NCBI RefSeq assembly: GCF_904849725.1
Contig: NC_058524.1
Span: 551,741,763-551,805,762 of the forward strand
Reading direction: 5' to 3'
DNA length: 64,000 nucleotides
From: Hordeum vulgare subsp. vulgare
Lineage: Eukaryota; Streptophyta; Magnoliopsida; Poales; Poaceae
A program made the translations under genes and the position numbers. Below are positions 29,923-42,388 of the stretch, in pieces (position 1 is the stretch's first letter; the number at the start of each line of letters is the position of its first letter). The notes under the pieces are model-generated. The model worked only from the letters and a program-made list of their open reading frames with translations, made no database searches and had not been told where the DNA came from.

Positions 29923-32761
29923 TGTTGGAGACCTATCATGGTGATGATCATTTATGAGAGGGAGATCGGATCTACATACCCTTGTAGATCGCTAAGTGGG
30001 AAGTGTTAAGAAACACGGTTGATGTAGTGGAACGTCTACGCGATCCAAATCGCCGCCGTCCCACGATCCGTCCCTATCTAGCACCGAACGGACGTCACCT
30101 CCGCGTTCAGCACACATACAGCTCGATGATGATCTCCGCCTTCTTGATCCAACAAGAGAGACGGGGAAGTAGATGAGTTCTACGACAGCGTGACGGTGCT
30201 CCGGTGATGGTGGTGATCTATTCCTGCAAGGCTTCGCCTAAGCACCGAAGAAATCCGATCTAGAGGAAGAACTACAAATTTGAGGAGAGGGTAGCACGTG
30301 GCTGAAATTGTGTCTCAAAAACCCTCAAACCTCTAGTATATATAGGAGAAAGGAGGGGATAGACTTGAGCACCAAGGGAACCTTCCTTGGGCTCGGCCGA
30401 ATAGGAGAGGAGGAGTCCTCCTCCAATCCTACTTGGATCAGGACTCCTCCCCAAGTTGTCCACCTCTTTTGGTTTTTCCACTTTTTACCTCAAGGGCTTT
30501 CTTTGGATGACAAGTTGATGACCCACAAGTATAGGGGATCAATCGTAGTCCTTTCGATAAGTAAGAGTGTCAAACCCAACGAGGAGCAGAAGGCTCTGAT
30601 AAACGGATTTCAGCAAGGTAATAACTGCAAGCACTTAAAGTAGCGGTAACAGGTGATTGTGTAGCGAGGTGAAACATAGCAAGCAAAGAGTAACAAGTAA
30701 CAAGTAGTAGCAACGGTGCAGCAAGTGGCCCAATCCCTTTTGTAGCAAGGGACAAGCCTGAACGAAGTCTTATAGGAGAAAAAACGCTCCCGAGGACACA
30801 CGGGAATTTCTGTCATGCTAGTTTCATCATGTTCATATGATTCGCGTTCGTTACTTTGATAGTTTGATATGTGGGTGGACCGGCGCTTGGGTACTACCCT
30901 TACTTGGACAAGCATCCCACTTATGATTAACCTCTCTCGCAAGCATACGCAACTACAAAAGAAAAATTAAGACAAAGTCTAACCATAGCATTAAACTAGT
31001 GGATCCAAATTAGCCCCTCACGAAGCAACGCATAGACTGGGGTTTAAGCTTATGTCACTCCAGCAACCCATCATCTACTTACTACTTCCCAATGCCTTCC
31101 TCTAGGCCCAAACATGGTGAAGTGTTATGTAGTCGACGTTCACATAACACCACTAGAGGAAAAACAACATACATCATATCAAAATACCGAACGGATATCA
31201 AATTCACATGACTATTACCAACATGACTTATCCCATGTCTTCAGGAACAAAAGTAACTACTCATAAGACATAATCATAATCATGACCAGAGGTGTAATGA
31301 ATAGCATCAAGGATCTGAACATAAACTCTTCCACCAAGTAATCCAACAAGCATCAACTACAAAGAGTAATCAACACTACTAGCAACCTTACAAGTACCAA
31401 TCGGAGTCGCGAGACGAAGATTGATTACAAGAGATGAACTAGGGATTGGAGAGGAGATGGTGCTGATGAAGATGTTGACGAAGATGCCTCCCCTCCGACG
31501 AGAGGAGTGTTGGTGATGACGATGGCGACAATTCCCCCATCCGAGAGGGAAATTTCCCCGGCAGGATCGTCCTGCCGGAGCTCTAGATTGGATCTGCTCA
31601 AGTTCCACCTCGTGGCGGCGGCGAAACCACGAAAAAGCTCCCGTATGATTTTTTCCAGGTCAGGACGCTTCATATAGCAAAAGAGGGGGCTAGTGGGCCT
31701 TCAGGCAGCCCACAAGCTTGCCCACCGCCACCAGGGGTGGTGGCGGAGTGGGGGTTTGTGGGGCCCTGGTGGCCCCCCTCCGGTAGTTCTTTCGCCCAGT
31801 ATTTTTAATATATTCCAGAAAAAATCCACGTAAATTTTCAGGGCATTTGGAGATGTGCAAAATAGTGGACTAGGATTTGCTCCTTTTCCAGTCCAGAATT
31901 CCAGCTGCCTGAATTCTCCCTCTTCAAATAATCCTTGCAAAATAAGAGAGAAAAGGCGTAAATATGGTACCAGAAGTAATATAACAGCCCAAGAAGCAAT
32001 AAATATCAACATGAAAGCATGATGCAAAATGGACGTATCACTAGTCAGGCCATCAAGGGCCGTTGCGCCACCATCAAGTCCACGTTGCCCTCTTAGGGAG
32101 TGGTGGCCCACCTGGTGGACTCCCGGTACCCATTCGTCACTCCCGGTACACTCCCGGTAATGCCCGAAATCCTTCTGGAATCCAAATACCAACTTCCTAT
32201 ATATCAATCTTCATTTCCGGACCATTCCGAAACTCCTTGTGACGTTCGGGATCTCATCGGGGACTCTGAACAAAACTTTGGTCACCAGTACCTACAACTC
32301 AACTATACCAAAACGTCACCGAACCTTAAGTGTGCACCATGCGGGTTCGAGAACTATGTAGACATGACCTGAGACACTCTCTGGTCAACATCCAATAGCG
32401 GGACCTGGATGTCCATATTGGATCCTACATATTCTACGAAGATCTTTATCGGTTGAACCTCTATGTCAAGGATTCATACAATCCCGTATACTATTCCCTT
32501 TGTCCTTGGTATATTACTTGCCCGAGATTCGATCATCGGTATCTCCATACCTATTTCAATCTCGTTATCGGCAATTCTCTTTACTCGTTCCGTAATACAA
32601 GATCCCTTGACTAACACTTTAGTCACATTGCTTGTAAGGCTTGTATGTGATGTTGTATTACCGAGTGGTCCCCGAGACACCTCTCCGTCACACGGAGTGA
32701 CAAATCCCAGTCTTGATCCATGCTAACTCAATGTACACCTTCGAAGATGCGTTTAGAGCAC
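29923..32761 (-). mobile_element. Second Angela/BARE-type LTR, truncated, split by solo LTR
   Basis: The parts are 29923-30515 and 32041-32761. It starts TGTTGG and is homologous to 28071-29430 of the first copy ('ctagatcgctaag'-type words, then 'cttcctatatatcaatct', 'cacggagtgac'). About 45 bp near its left end are missing relative to copy 1. It stops at 32761, where a Fatima-like LTR begins, and its 5' portion is not found elsewhere in the window. Confidence 0.7.
30516..32040 (-). mobile_element. Solo LTR of Athila element A family
   Basis: On plus it starts TGATGACCCACAAG and ends GGACGTATCA, 1525 bp, and is highly similar to the LTR at 33652-35169. The flanks CAAGT (30511-30515) and CTAGT (32041-32045) are a TSD with one mismatch. 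With no internal domain it is a solo LTR, the product of LTR-LTR recombination. Confidence 0.85.
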
Positions 32762-33014
32762 CGATATGTCTCCAATGTATCTATAATTTTTGATGGTTCC
32801 ATGCTATTATCTTGTCAAACTTTGGATGTTTGTATGCCTTTTATATCTTTTTTTGGGACTAACTTATTAACTCAGTGCCAAGTGTCAGTTCTTGTTTTTT
32901 CATGTTTTTGACCCTTTTCAGAGGAGGATTTTAAACGGTGTCCAAACGGAGTAAAACTTCTGAAAAGATTTTTTCCGGAACAGAAGATACGCACGAGACT
33001 TGAAAACCAAGGCA

Positions 33015-33090
33015 AGGGCCACCAGGGGACCCCACAAGCCCCCTAGGCGCGGCCAGGGGGGCCGCGCCTAGCAGGCTTGTTTGCCCCTTG
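33015..33090 (+). promoter_or_regulatory. GC-rich inverted-repeat module in Fatima-like LTR
   Basis: CCCACAAGCCCCC, then GGCGCGGCC, then GGCCGCGCC, then AGGCTTG form nested inverted repeats. The same layout recurs upstream of the TATA box in the other Athila-lineage LTRs here. The TATA box in this copy is weak (TATAGATT near 33118). Confidence 0.5.
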
Positions 33091-33646
33091 TGGCTCATCT
33101 GCCCTACCACTTTCGCCTATAGATTCAGGAAAATTCCAAAACTACACGAGAGATCCACGAAAATACCTTTCCGCCGCCGCAAGCTTCTGTCTCCGCAAGA
33201 TCCCATCTGAGGCACATTCTGGTTCCCTGTCGGAGGGGGGATTTGGATACGGAGGGCTTGTTCATCAACACCATGACCTCTCCGATGATGTGTGAGTAGT
33301 TCACCATAGACCTTCGGGTCCATAGCTAGTATCTAGATGGCTTCTTTTCTCTCTTGGATCTTCAATACAAAGTTCTCCATGATCTTCATGGAGATCTATC
33401 CGATGTAATCTTCTTTACGGTGTGTTTGTCGAGATCCGATGAATTGTGGATTTATGATCAGATTATCTATGAATCTTATTTGAGTTTCTTCTGATCTCTT
33501 ATATCATGATTTCGTATCCTTGTAATTCTCTTCGAGTTGTGGGTTTTGTTTAGCCAACTTGATCTATGATTCTTGCAATGGGAGAAGTGCTTGGTTTTGG
33601 GTTCATAAGGTGCGGTGATCTCACGCAGTGATAGAAGGGGTAGCGA

Positions 33647-33651
33647 GGCAC
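33647..33651. repeat. TSD GGCAC, left copy
   Basis: It matches 43256-43260. Joined flanks restore a continuous Fatima-like LTR ('gtagcgaggcacgcatcatg'). Confidence 0.95.
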
Positions 33652-35169
33652 TGATGACCCACAAGTATCGGGGATCAATCGTAGTCGTTTCGATAAGTAA
33701 GAGTGTCGAACCCAACGAGGAGCAGAAGGCTCTGATAAACGGATTTCAGCAAGGTAATAACTGCAAGCACTGAAAGTAGCAGTAACAAGTGATTATGTAG
33801 CGAGGTGAAATGTAGCAAGAAAAGAGTGACAAGTAACAAGTAGTAGCAGCGGTGCAGCAAGTGGACCAATCCCTTTTGTAGCAAGGGAAAAGCCTGAACA
33901 AAGTCTTATAGGAGGAAAAACGCTCCCGAGGACACACGGGAATTTCTGTCATGCTAGTTTCATCATGTTCATATGATTCGCGTTCGTTACTTTGATAGTT
34001 TGATATGTGGGTGGACCGGCGCTTGGGTACTGCCCTTACTTGGACAAGCATCCCACTTATGATTATCCTCTCTCGCAAGCATCCGCAACTACAAAAGAAG
34101 AATTAAGACAAAGTCTAACCGTAGCATTAAACTAGTGGATCCAAATCAGCCCCTCACGAAGCAACGCATAGACTGGGGTTTAAGCTTGTGTCACTCCAGC
34201 ATCCCATCATCTACTTACTACTTCCCAATGCCTTCCTCTAGGCCCAAATATGGTGAAGTGTTATGTAGTCGACGTTCACATAACACCACTAGAGGAAAGG
34301 ACAACATACAACATATCAAAATACCGAACGAATATCAAATTCACATGACTATTATTAACATGACTTATCCCATGTCCTCAGGAACAAAAGTAACTACTCA
34401 CAAGGCATAATCATAATCATGATCAGAGGTGTAATGAATAGCATCAATGATCTGAACATAAACTCTTCCACCAAGTAATCCAACTAGCATCAACTACAAA
34501 GAGTAATCAACACTACTAGCAACCTTACAAGTACCAATCGGAGTCGCGAGACGAAGATTGGTTACAAGAGATGAACTAGGGATTGGAGAGGAGATGGTGC
34601 TGATGAAGATGCCTCCCCTCCGAAGAGAGGAGTGTTGGTGATGACGATGGGGACGATTTCCCCCTCTGGGAGGGAAGTTTCCTCGGCAGGATCGTCCTGT
34701 CGGAGCTCTAGATTGGATCTGCTCAAGTTCCGCCTCGTGGCGGCGACGAAACCACGAAAAAGCTCCAGATTGATTTTTTCCAGACCAAAACCCTTCATAT
34801 AGCAAAAGAGGGGGGATAGTGGGCCGTCAGGCAGCCCACAAGCTTGCCGTGCACCACCAGGGGGGTGGTGGCGGAGTGGGGGCTTGTGGAGCCCTGGTGG
34901 CCCCCCTCCGGTAGTTTTTTCGCCCAGTATTTTTTATATAATCCATAAAAAATTCACGTAACTTTTCAGGGCATTTTGAGATGTGCAGAATAGTGGACTA
35001 GGATTTGCTCCTTTTTTCAGCCCAGAATTCCAGCTGCCTGAATTCTCCCTCTTCAAATAAACCTTGCAAAATAAGAGAGAAAAGGCATAAATATGCTACC
35101 ACAAGTAATATAATAGCCCAGAAAGAAATGAACATCAACATGAAAGCATGATGCAAAATGGACGTATCA
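33652..35169 (-). repeat. 3' LTR of Athila A
   Basis: TGATGACCCACAAG ... GGACGTATCA on plus, 1518 bp. It holds the GC-rich inverted-repeat module (about 34828-34906) upstream, on minus, of a TATA-like CTATATGAAG at about 34794-34803. Confidence 0.93.
34828..34906 (-). promoter_or_regulatory. GC-rich inverted-repeat module in Athila A LTR
   Basis: On plus, CCCACAAGCTTGC, then CACCAGGGGGGTGGTGG, then GGGGGCTTGTGG. The outer words pair with each other and the centre is itself a CACCA...TGGTG palindrome. It lies just upstream of the TATA-like sequence on the minus strand. Confidence 0.55.
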
Positions 35170-36700
35170 ACTTCCCCAAGCTTAGACCTCGCTTGTCCTC
35201 AAGCGAAAACCAAGTTCCATAAACATGTCCACATGTTTAGGGACGAAGGTGTCGATAAAACATAATACGGACATGAGGGCATCATGATCACACATAGAAC
35301 AGCAATACATCATAAAGATTCTTATGGGAAAGTAACAATTCCTTCACAAAGCAAAGCATGAAGCAAAAACCTTATCGAGAAGTAACCAACAATAGTCCAT
35401 AGTCATTGAACCAATTGCAATTTATCACAACATCAGAAAGAGTCAAATAAGAGCTTGTAAGGCAAACCCTCATACTCAATCATCTCTTTTGTTTTCCACA
35501 ATTGTTACAACTCACATGGTACTCATGGTGTCAAAGTTTCAGCTCGACACAAAGGAAGATAGGGGCTTATAGTTTTGCCTCCCAACCATTTACCTCAAGG
35601 GTAAAGTCAACAACAATAAAGCATAAGTACTCAACTCCAAGTTGATATATGAATATAGATCTTTCCCAAACATGTGACGGTAGCCAAGACAAAGGCAAAA
35701 ATAGGGAATTGGTGATGATCACCATGACTCTTACAAGGGTAAAAAGTAAAGGTACAAGATAGGACCTTCGCAGAGGGAAGCAGAGGTTGTCATGCGCTGG
35801 TTTGAATGCATGTCCTCTTAGTGCGGAGGAACGTCACTTTATATTGCCTCCTGTGATAAAGAACTTTATTATGCAGTCTGTCGCTTTTATGTCTTCCTCA
35901 TCACAGGTTCGTACAAAGCTTATTTTCCACACACTAGTAGATCATACATATTAGAGAGCAATTTTTTATTGCTTGCACCGAAGACAACTTACTTGAAGGA
36001 TCTTATTCAATCCATAGGTAGGTATGGTGCACTCTCATGGCAAAACTGGGTTGGAGGTTTATGGATGCACAAGTAGTATCTCTACTTGGTGCGGGAGTTT
36101 TGGCTAATATGAGGTGGAAGCAATCGTCACATGCTAAGGGATCTCTAATCATATAACATTGTTTGGAACCAAGCAAACACAATTCATTATGTTGTCTTCC
36201 TTGTCCAACATCTACTCCTAGGCATGTAATAGTTTGGTGAGTTCTCACAATTGTAAAAAGTGTCTAAGATGATATATTTATATGTGAACCTCTCTTTCCT
36301 TATTACTTTTTATTAATTGCAACAATGACTGAGGTCTATGTTGATTTATTCTCAACAAGTTTCAATCATCATACGTGCCATAAGTGAAGTTATCACTTTC
36401 CATAAGATCGTCTCATGATCTTTCATGCTATCGTTCTTTTCATACTTCTGATCATGGCACAAAGCAAAGCCCTTGACTAAGATACTCTTTATTATATAGC
36501 TCGTAAGCTCGAATACATCGGGGGAGAGACAAAAGCAAAAGACTCAAACTAAAAACTAAAGACTTATTCCTCTAAGAGAAGAAATAAAAACTGAAAAGGA
36601 AAGAACTAAAACAAAGGTAAAAGCAAAAGATATAAAGGTGATACGATACCAGGGCAACTCCCCCAAGCTTGGCAGAAGCCAAGGGGATTGCCCATACCAA
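35170..36700 (-). other. Athila A polypurine tract and 3' non-coding region
   Basis: CTTCCCCAAGCTTAG at 35171-35185 is the polypurine tract on minus (GCTTGGGGAAG) next to the LTR. The rest, about 1.5 kb, is AT-rich without a credible ORF. A second GCTTGGGGGAG-type tract (CTCCCCCAAGCTTGG) lies at 36658-36672, just after the 3' ORF. Confidence 0.75.
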
Positions 36701-36703
36701 TGC

Positions 36704-37250
36704 TTAGTTGTCTTCCTTTGGTGGTGATGGTGGTGTTGTTGTCGGAGTAGTCTGATCCTCCGTCTTCCAAGGCATAGGTGCTCCATCATGGCAGGATGAA
36801 CGAGTCGCCGGAATCCTCAAATCTGCAACCAACCTTATTGATTTAAATATGTACTCATACTCACAGTTTTGATTCTGCAGGTCATAGATCTGGCCCTGAA
36901 GTTGGTCAACCCTATCGTAGAGCCTGGAGAGGTGTTTCCCAATATCAATGGCATCCATCTTGTGATTGCTAGTGAACTCCGTGATCATCGTGTGGTTGGC
37001 GTTGAGTCCACGCTCCACCATCCCTTGCCACTTGAAGACTTGTTGCTCCATTGCTTCGAGCCTCGTCTCCATGCTTCCGGTCTTCTTAGGCCCCTCAACA
37101 TCACGGATGTGCAACATCCCCTCGCTCATCTTGATATATTGAGGGTGTTTCAGCACTTCCGTGAGGTAGGGATTAATGACCTTCTCGAAGATCTTGTCCT
37201 TGGAGCGTTTGGGGATGTCATGATGATCTAGATCTATCACAGAATCAGGC
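36704..37250 (-). pseudogene. 3' ORF of Athila A (coiled-coil protein, unknown function)
   Basis: The minus-strand frame contains PDSVIDLDHHDIPKRSKDK, FEKVINPYLTEVLKHPQYIK, LEAMEQQVFKWQGMVERG and DRVDQLQGQIYDLQNQN, with heptad-like spacing suggesting a coiled coil, and ends PPSPPKEDN. No signal peptide or transmembrane helix is seen. The first in-frame ATG after the internal TATA box lies well inside the conserved part (near 37129), so the N-terminus is damaged or the message is spliced. It occupies the env-like position, but nothing supports an envelope function. Confidence 0.6.
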
Positions 37251-37306
37251 TCGAAACGAAAACACAGGAAAACTAAGCAATACGGAGATGAAAACCTTCG
37301 GGCGAG

Positions 37307-37435
37307 TATATATTGATTTTTTCTGGGCCACAAGGAGTCCTCCGCAAGAAAACGGAGTCCGGGAGGCACACGAGGTGCCCACAAGCTTGCCCTCCGTCAC
37401 CAGGGGGTAGGGGCGGTGGCAGGGCTTGTGGCCGC
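37307..37435 (-). promoter_or_regulatory. Internal promoter-like module before Athila A 3' ORF
   Basis: On plus, 37378-37435 has CCCACAAGCTTGCC, CACCAGGGGGTAGGGGCGG and AGGGCTTGTGGCCGCC, the same inverted-repeat layout as in the LTR. On minus it is followed about 50 bp later by a TATA box (AATATATACTCGCC, about 37302-37314) and then the 3' ORF. It lies after the integrase frame. Promoter function is inferred. Confidence 0.5.
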
Positions 37436-37503
37436 CTCGTTCGCTCTCCGGACTGCTTTTTATTTTTTGATTTTTCCAAAAATTCCAAAACGGAAGAAAT
37501 TTC

Positions 37504-40500
37504 CTATTGGAAAAGTATCGGAGTCCAATTTCTTGCCGAAACAGATACATCTTCGTTTTCAAGGTCTGAAACAGGTTGATAAACATCCCTTATGTACTCC
37601 TCTGGAGTTATGACATTGATGATATTGGTCTCAACATTTATGGGAGTACCAGAGATGTAATGCTTGATTCTTTGCCCATTTACCACTCTAGGGAAATTTC
37701 CTTCTGTGTTATTGATTTTGATGGCACCGAAACGATATACTTCCTCGACAACATAGGGACCTTCCCATTTAGAGAGAAGCTTGCCTGCAAAGAATCTCAG
37801 ACGAGAATTGTATAGCAAGACATAATCACCTACATTGAACTCTCATTTCCGTATTCGTTTGTCGTGCCATCTCTTAACCTTTTCCTTGAACAACTTGGCA
37901 TTCTCATATGTGTGGGCTCTCCATTCATCTAACGAGCTGATATCAAACAACCGCTTCTCACCGGCAAGTTTCAAATCAAAGTTGAGCTCTTTGATTGCCC
38001 AATAAGCTTTATGTTCTAGCTCAAGAGGTAAATGACATGCCTTACCGTAAACCATTTTATACGGTGACATGCCCATGGGATTCTTGTAAGTAGTCCTATA
38101 AGCCCATAGTGCATCGTCAAGTTTGCTATACCAGTTATTTCGAGATCTATTGACTGTCTTTTGTAGGATCAACTTGATCTCCCTATTACTCAACTCCACT
38201 TGACCACTAGACTGAGGATGATAAGGAGATGCAACTCTATGGTTGACATCATACTTAGCTAGCATCTTGCGGAAAACACCATGAATGAAGTGTGAACCGC
38301 CATCAGTCATCAAGTATCTGGGGACTCCAAATCTTGGGAATATGACTTCTTTAAGCATCTTAATAGAGGTGTGGTGATCAGCATTTTTAGTGGGGATAGC
38401 TTCTACCCACTTAGTAACGTAATCCACAGCAACTAAGATGTGAGTGTACCCATTGGAACTCGGGAAGGGTCCCGTATAATCAAAGCCCCAGACATCAAAT
38501 GGTTCAATGACAAGTGAATAGTTCATAGGCATCTCCTGACGCTTACTGGTGTTCCCTATCCTTTGGCATTCGTCACAAGACAAGACAAACTTACGGGCAT
38601 CCTTGAAGAGAGTGGGCCAATAGAAACCTGATTGCAATACCTTATGGGCAGTTCTATCTCCAGCATGGTGTCCTCCGTAGGCTTCGGAATGACACTTCTG
38701 CAGGATCTGTCCCTGTTTATGTTCAGGCACACAACGTCTAATAACACCATCTACTCCTTCCTTATAAAGGTGAGGATCATCCCAAAAGTAGTGTCTCAAA
38801 TCAAAGAATAATTTCTTATTTTGTTGATAGGTGAAACTGGGTGGTATGTATTTGGCTACGATATAGTTTGCATAATCGGCATACCACGGTGCACTATGTG
38901 AAGTGCAGATGACATTTAGTTGCTCATCAGGAAAGCTATCATCAATAGGTAGTGGGTCACCAAGGACATTCTCTAGCCTAGACAAGTTATCTGCTGCAGG
39001 GTTGTTAGCACCCTTTCGGTCAACGACGTGCAAATCAAATTCCTGTAGCAGGAGAACCCATCTGATCAGCCTAGGCTTAGCGTCCTTCTTCTCCATAAGG
39101 TACTTAATAGCAGCATGATCAGAGTGAATAGTGACTTTGGAGTCAACTATGTAAGATCTGAACTTTTCACATGCAAACACGACTGCTAAAAATTCCTTCT
39201 CCGTAGTGGCATAGTTTCTTTGGGCACTGTCTAGAGTTTTACTAGCATAGTGAATGGCATTCAACTTCTTGTCAACTCTTTGTCCTAGAACAACACCAAC
39301 AGCATAATCACTAGCGTCACACAAGATTTCAAAGGGCAAGTTCCAGTCACGTGGTTGAACAATAGGTACGATTATCAAAGCCTTCTTAAATATTTTGAAA
39401 GCTTCCTCACAATCCTCATCAAAAGAAAAAGTAACATCCTTCTGCAAGAGGTTGGTAAGAGGCCTAGAAATCTTAGAGAAGTCTTTAATAAACCTTCTAT
39501 AGAAACCAACATGACCTAGGAAACTTCGTATACCTCTGATATCTGTGGGGCAAGGCATTTTCTCAATTGCATCAACCTTAGCCTTATCAACTTCAATGCC
39601 TCTTTCAGAGATTTTGTGTCCTAAGACGATACCTTCATTAACCATAAAATGGCACTTCTCCCAATTCAAGACGAGGTTGGTTTCTTCGCATCTCTGTAAG
39701 ACTCGATCAAGGTTGCTGAGGAAATCATCAAAGGAAGACCCATAAATGGAGAAGTCATCCATGAAAACCTCGACGATCTTTTCACAAAAGTCAGAGAATA
39801 TAGCCATCATACATCTTTGGAAGGTGGCAGGTGCATTACATAAGCCAAAATGCATACGTCTATAGGCAAAGGTACCGAAAGGGCAGGTGAAAGTGGTTTT
39901 CTATTGATCAGATTGTGCAACAGGTATTTGCGAGAAACCTGAATAACCGTCTAGAAAGCAGAAGTGTGTGTGTTTTGATAGCCTTTCTAGCATTTGGTCG
40001 ATGAACGACAAAGGATAATGATCTTTCCTCGTTGCCTTGTTCAGTTTTCGGAAGTCTATGACCATTCTATAGCTGGTAATAATCCTTTGTGGGATTAGTT
40101 CATCCTTATCATTAGGAACGACGGTGATACCTCCCTTCTTAGGTACGCAATGTACTGGACTTACCCAATCACTATGAGCAACAGGATAAATGATTCCTGC
40201 TTCCAGAAGCTTTAATATTTCTTTTCTAATGACCTCTTTCATCTTAGGATTTAATCTCCTTTGATGATCAGCAACTGGTTTAAAGTCAGGATCGGTTTTA
40301 ATCTTGTGCTGACATAGAGTAGGACTAATACCCTTAAGATCATCAAGAGTATATCCAATAGCAGCGCGGTGCTTCCTCAGAGTTTTTAGTAACTTCTTCT
40401 CTTCACGCTCTAAGAGGAGAGCACTAATAATGACATGATATACCTCCTTCTCATCAAGATAGGCATACTTAAGAGTATCCGGCAACTGTTTAAGCTCGAA

Positions 40501-40566
40501 CACAGGATCACCCTTTGGTGTGGGGGGGAACCCCAAGCAGTTCAACAGGCAGATCATTCCTGACAA
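37504..40566 (-). pseudogene. Athila A pol: reverse transcriptase, RNase H, integrase
   Basis: One reading frame with two stops (TAG at 39901-39903, TGA at 37843-37845). RT: HSDWVSPVHCVPKKGG, YRMVIDFRKLNKATRKDHYP and the catalytic FMDD in [10 protein letters not shown]. RNase [28 protein letters not shown] and [13 protein letters not shown]. Integrase: [12 protein letters not shown]...CDECQRIG zinc region, core residues in [16 protein letters not shown] and [13 protein letters not shown], then a C-terminal LRFFAGKLLSKWEGPYVVEE. The TGA lies in an arginine-rich run where CGA to TGA deamination is a simple explanation. Apart from the two stops the frame is intact over more than 1000 codons, so the copy is fairly young. 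Confidence 0.93.
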
Positions 40567-42297
40567 TAGGATATTGTTCTAAGACAATTTTATCTATCTC
40601 ACCTCTCTCCTCCATATGCATATCATTTTCATGCTCAAGCAGATATTGCTCTAAAGGATCCGTAGGAGGTACGACAATAGAGGCAAGAGCAATGATTTCA
40701 TCCCTACCAGAGGACTCTCTTTCATGGGGTTGTCTTCCAAACTTGGAGAAGTTAAATTCATGAGACACACCCTCGAAACTTACCGTGACAGTCTGCTTAA
40801 TGCAATCAATGTGAGCATTGACAGTGTTGAGAAAGGGTCTACCAAATATGATGGGACAAAAGCTATCTTGTGCAGTACCAAGGACGAGTAAATCAGTAGG
40901 ATACTTCGTTTTACCACACAGGACTTCTACGTCTCTCACAATTCCCACGGGGCAGATAGTGTCTCTATTAGCTAGCGTAATAGTGACATCAATGGGTTCT
41001 AGCTCAGCAGGTGCAATCTCATCTTTGATTTCATCATATAGAGAATGGGGTATTGCAGTAACACTAGCTCCCATATCCCATAAACTATGGTAACACTGAT
41101 CTCCTATCTTAAGAGAAACAACGGGAAGACCAACTATAGGTCCGTGTTTGTCTTTTGCGTGAGGTTTAGCAATTCTAGCGGAGTCCTCACAGAATTTGAT
41201 AACATGCCCATCTATGTCTTCGGCTAAGAGGTCTTTGATAATAGCAACACTAGGTTCAACTCTAATCTCCTTAGGGGGTGCAAGTGGTCTAATGTAACCC
41301 CTACGTATCATAGTTGGAGCTTTAGAATAATCCTTTATCCTAGCAGGGTATGGTGGTTTCTCAGTGTAAGCACAAGGAACAACATGATCACTAACAACAA
41401 TGACTTTCTCCTCAACTAGATTGGTTTTGGCTATGTTGCTTTCTATAGGAGGATGATATTTAAACCACTTCTCTTTGGGAAGATTAACATGAGCAGCAAA
41501 AGATTCACATAGAGAAGCTACTATCTCAGAGTCAAGTCCATACTTAGCGCTGAAATCTCTAGAAGTGTTTGTCTCAACAAAAGATTTAACGCAATCAAAC
41601 TGGAAATTCATACCTGACTCCTTACCTTCCTCCAGCTCCCAATCTTCAGAGTTGCGTTTGATTCTCTCCAATAAATTCCACTTATGATCAATATCCTTCT
41701 TCATAAAAGAACCGGCACAAGAAGTGTCAAGCATGGTACGATCTTCATGAGAAAGCTGAGCATAAAAGTTTTGAGTGATGATTTCTCTCGAGAGCTCATG
41801 ATTGGGGCATGAATATAGCATTGATTTAAGCTTCCCCCAAGCTTGAGCTATGCTTTCCCTGTCACGAGGCCAAAAGTTATAAATAAAGTTCCGATCACGA
41901 TGTACTAAGTGCATAGGATAGAACTTTTGATGAAATTCCAATTTCAACCGATTGTAGCCCCATGATCCAGCATCATCACATAGCCTATACCATGTCAACG
42001 CCTTATCCTTCAAAGATAAAGGAAAGTCTTTCTTCTTTACCTCATCCTCGGGCAAACCTGCAACTTAAATAAACCACAAACTTCATCTACAAAGATCAGA
42101 TGCAAGTCTGGATGTGAAGATCCATCTCCTGTGAAAGGATTAGCCAGAAGTTTCTCAAGCATACCCGAAGGAATTTCATAAAAGATATTTTCAGTAGGTA
42201 CCTCATGTTGAGGAGCAACTCCTCGTTCTTCCATTCGGGGTGAAGATACCCTGAACAAACTCCTCAAAGTAACAGTTTCCATAGTGACAAGTGACAA
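40508..42297 (-). pseudogene. Athila A gag and protease
   Basis: The gag start region (42297 down) reads into the main frame through a shift near 42055. The core has LKDKALTWYRLCDDAGSWG, EFHQKFYPMHLVHRDRNFI, IAQAWGKLKSMLYSCPNHEL. Protease follows: YHSLWDMGASVTAIPHSLYD, where the active site reads D-M-G-A instead of the usual D-L/T-G-A, then IIFGRPFLNTVNAHID. It overlaps pol at a C7 run near 40525, where a shift separates the frames. No zinc knuckle is evident. Confidence 0.9.
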
Positions 42298-42359
42298 TAA
42301 ATTTCAGCACAGTATATAAATGTTTCCTTACCAATCTCCACTTACCAAAGGCGCTTCAC

Positions 42360-42377
42360 TCCCCGGCAACGGCGCCA
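42360..42377 (-). other. Primer-binding site of Athila A (tRNA-Asp type)
   Basis: On minus, TGGCGCCGTTGCCGGGGA lies 11 nt inside the 5' LTR. It matches the usual Asp-tRNA complement with one difference and is shared by the other Athila-lineage elements here. Confidence 0.85.
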
Positions 42378-42388
42378 GAAAAGAGTCT

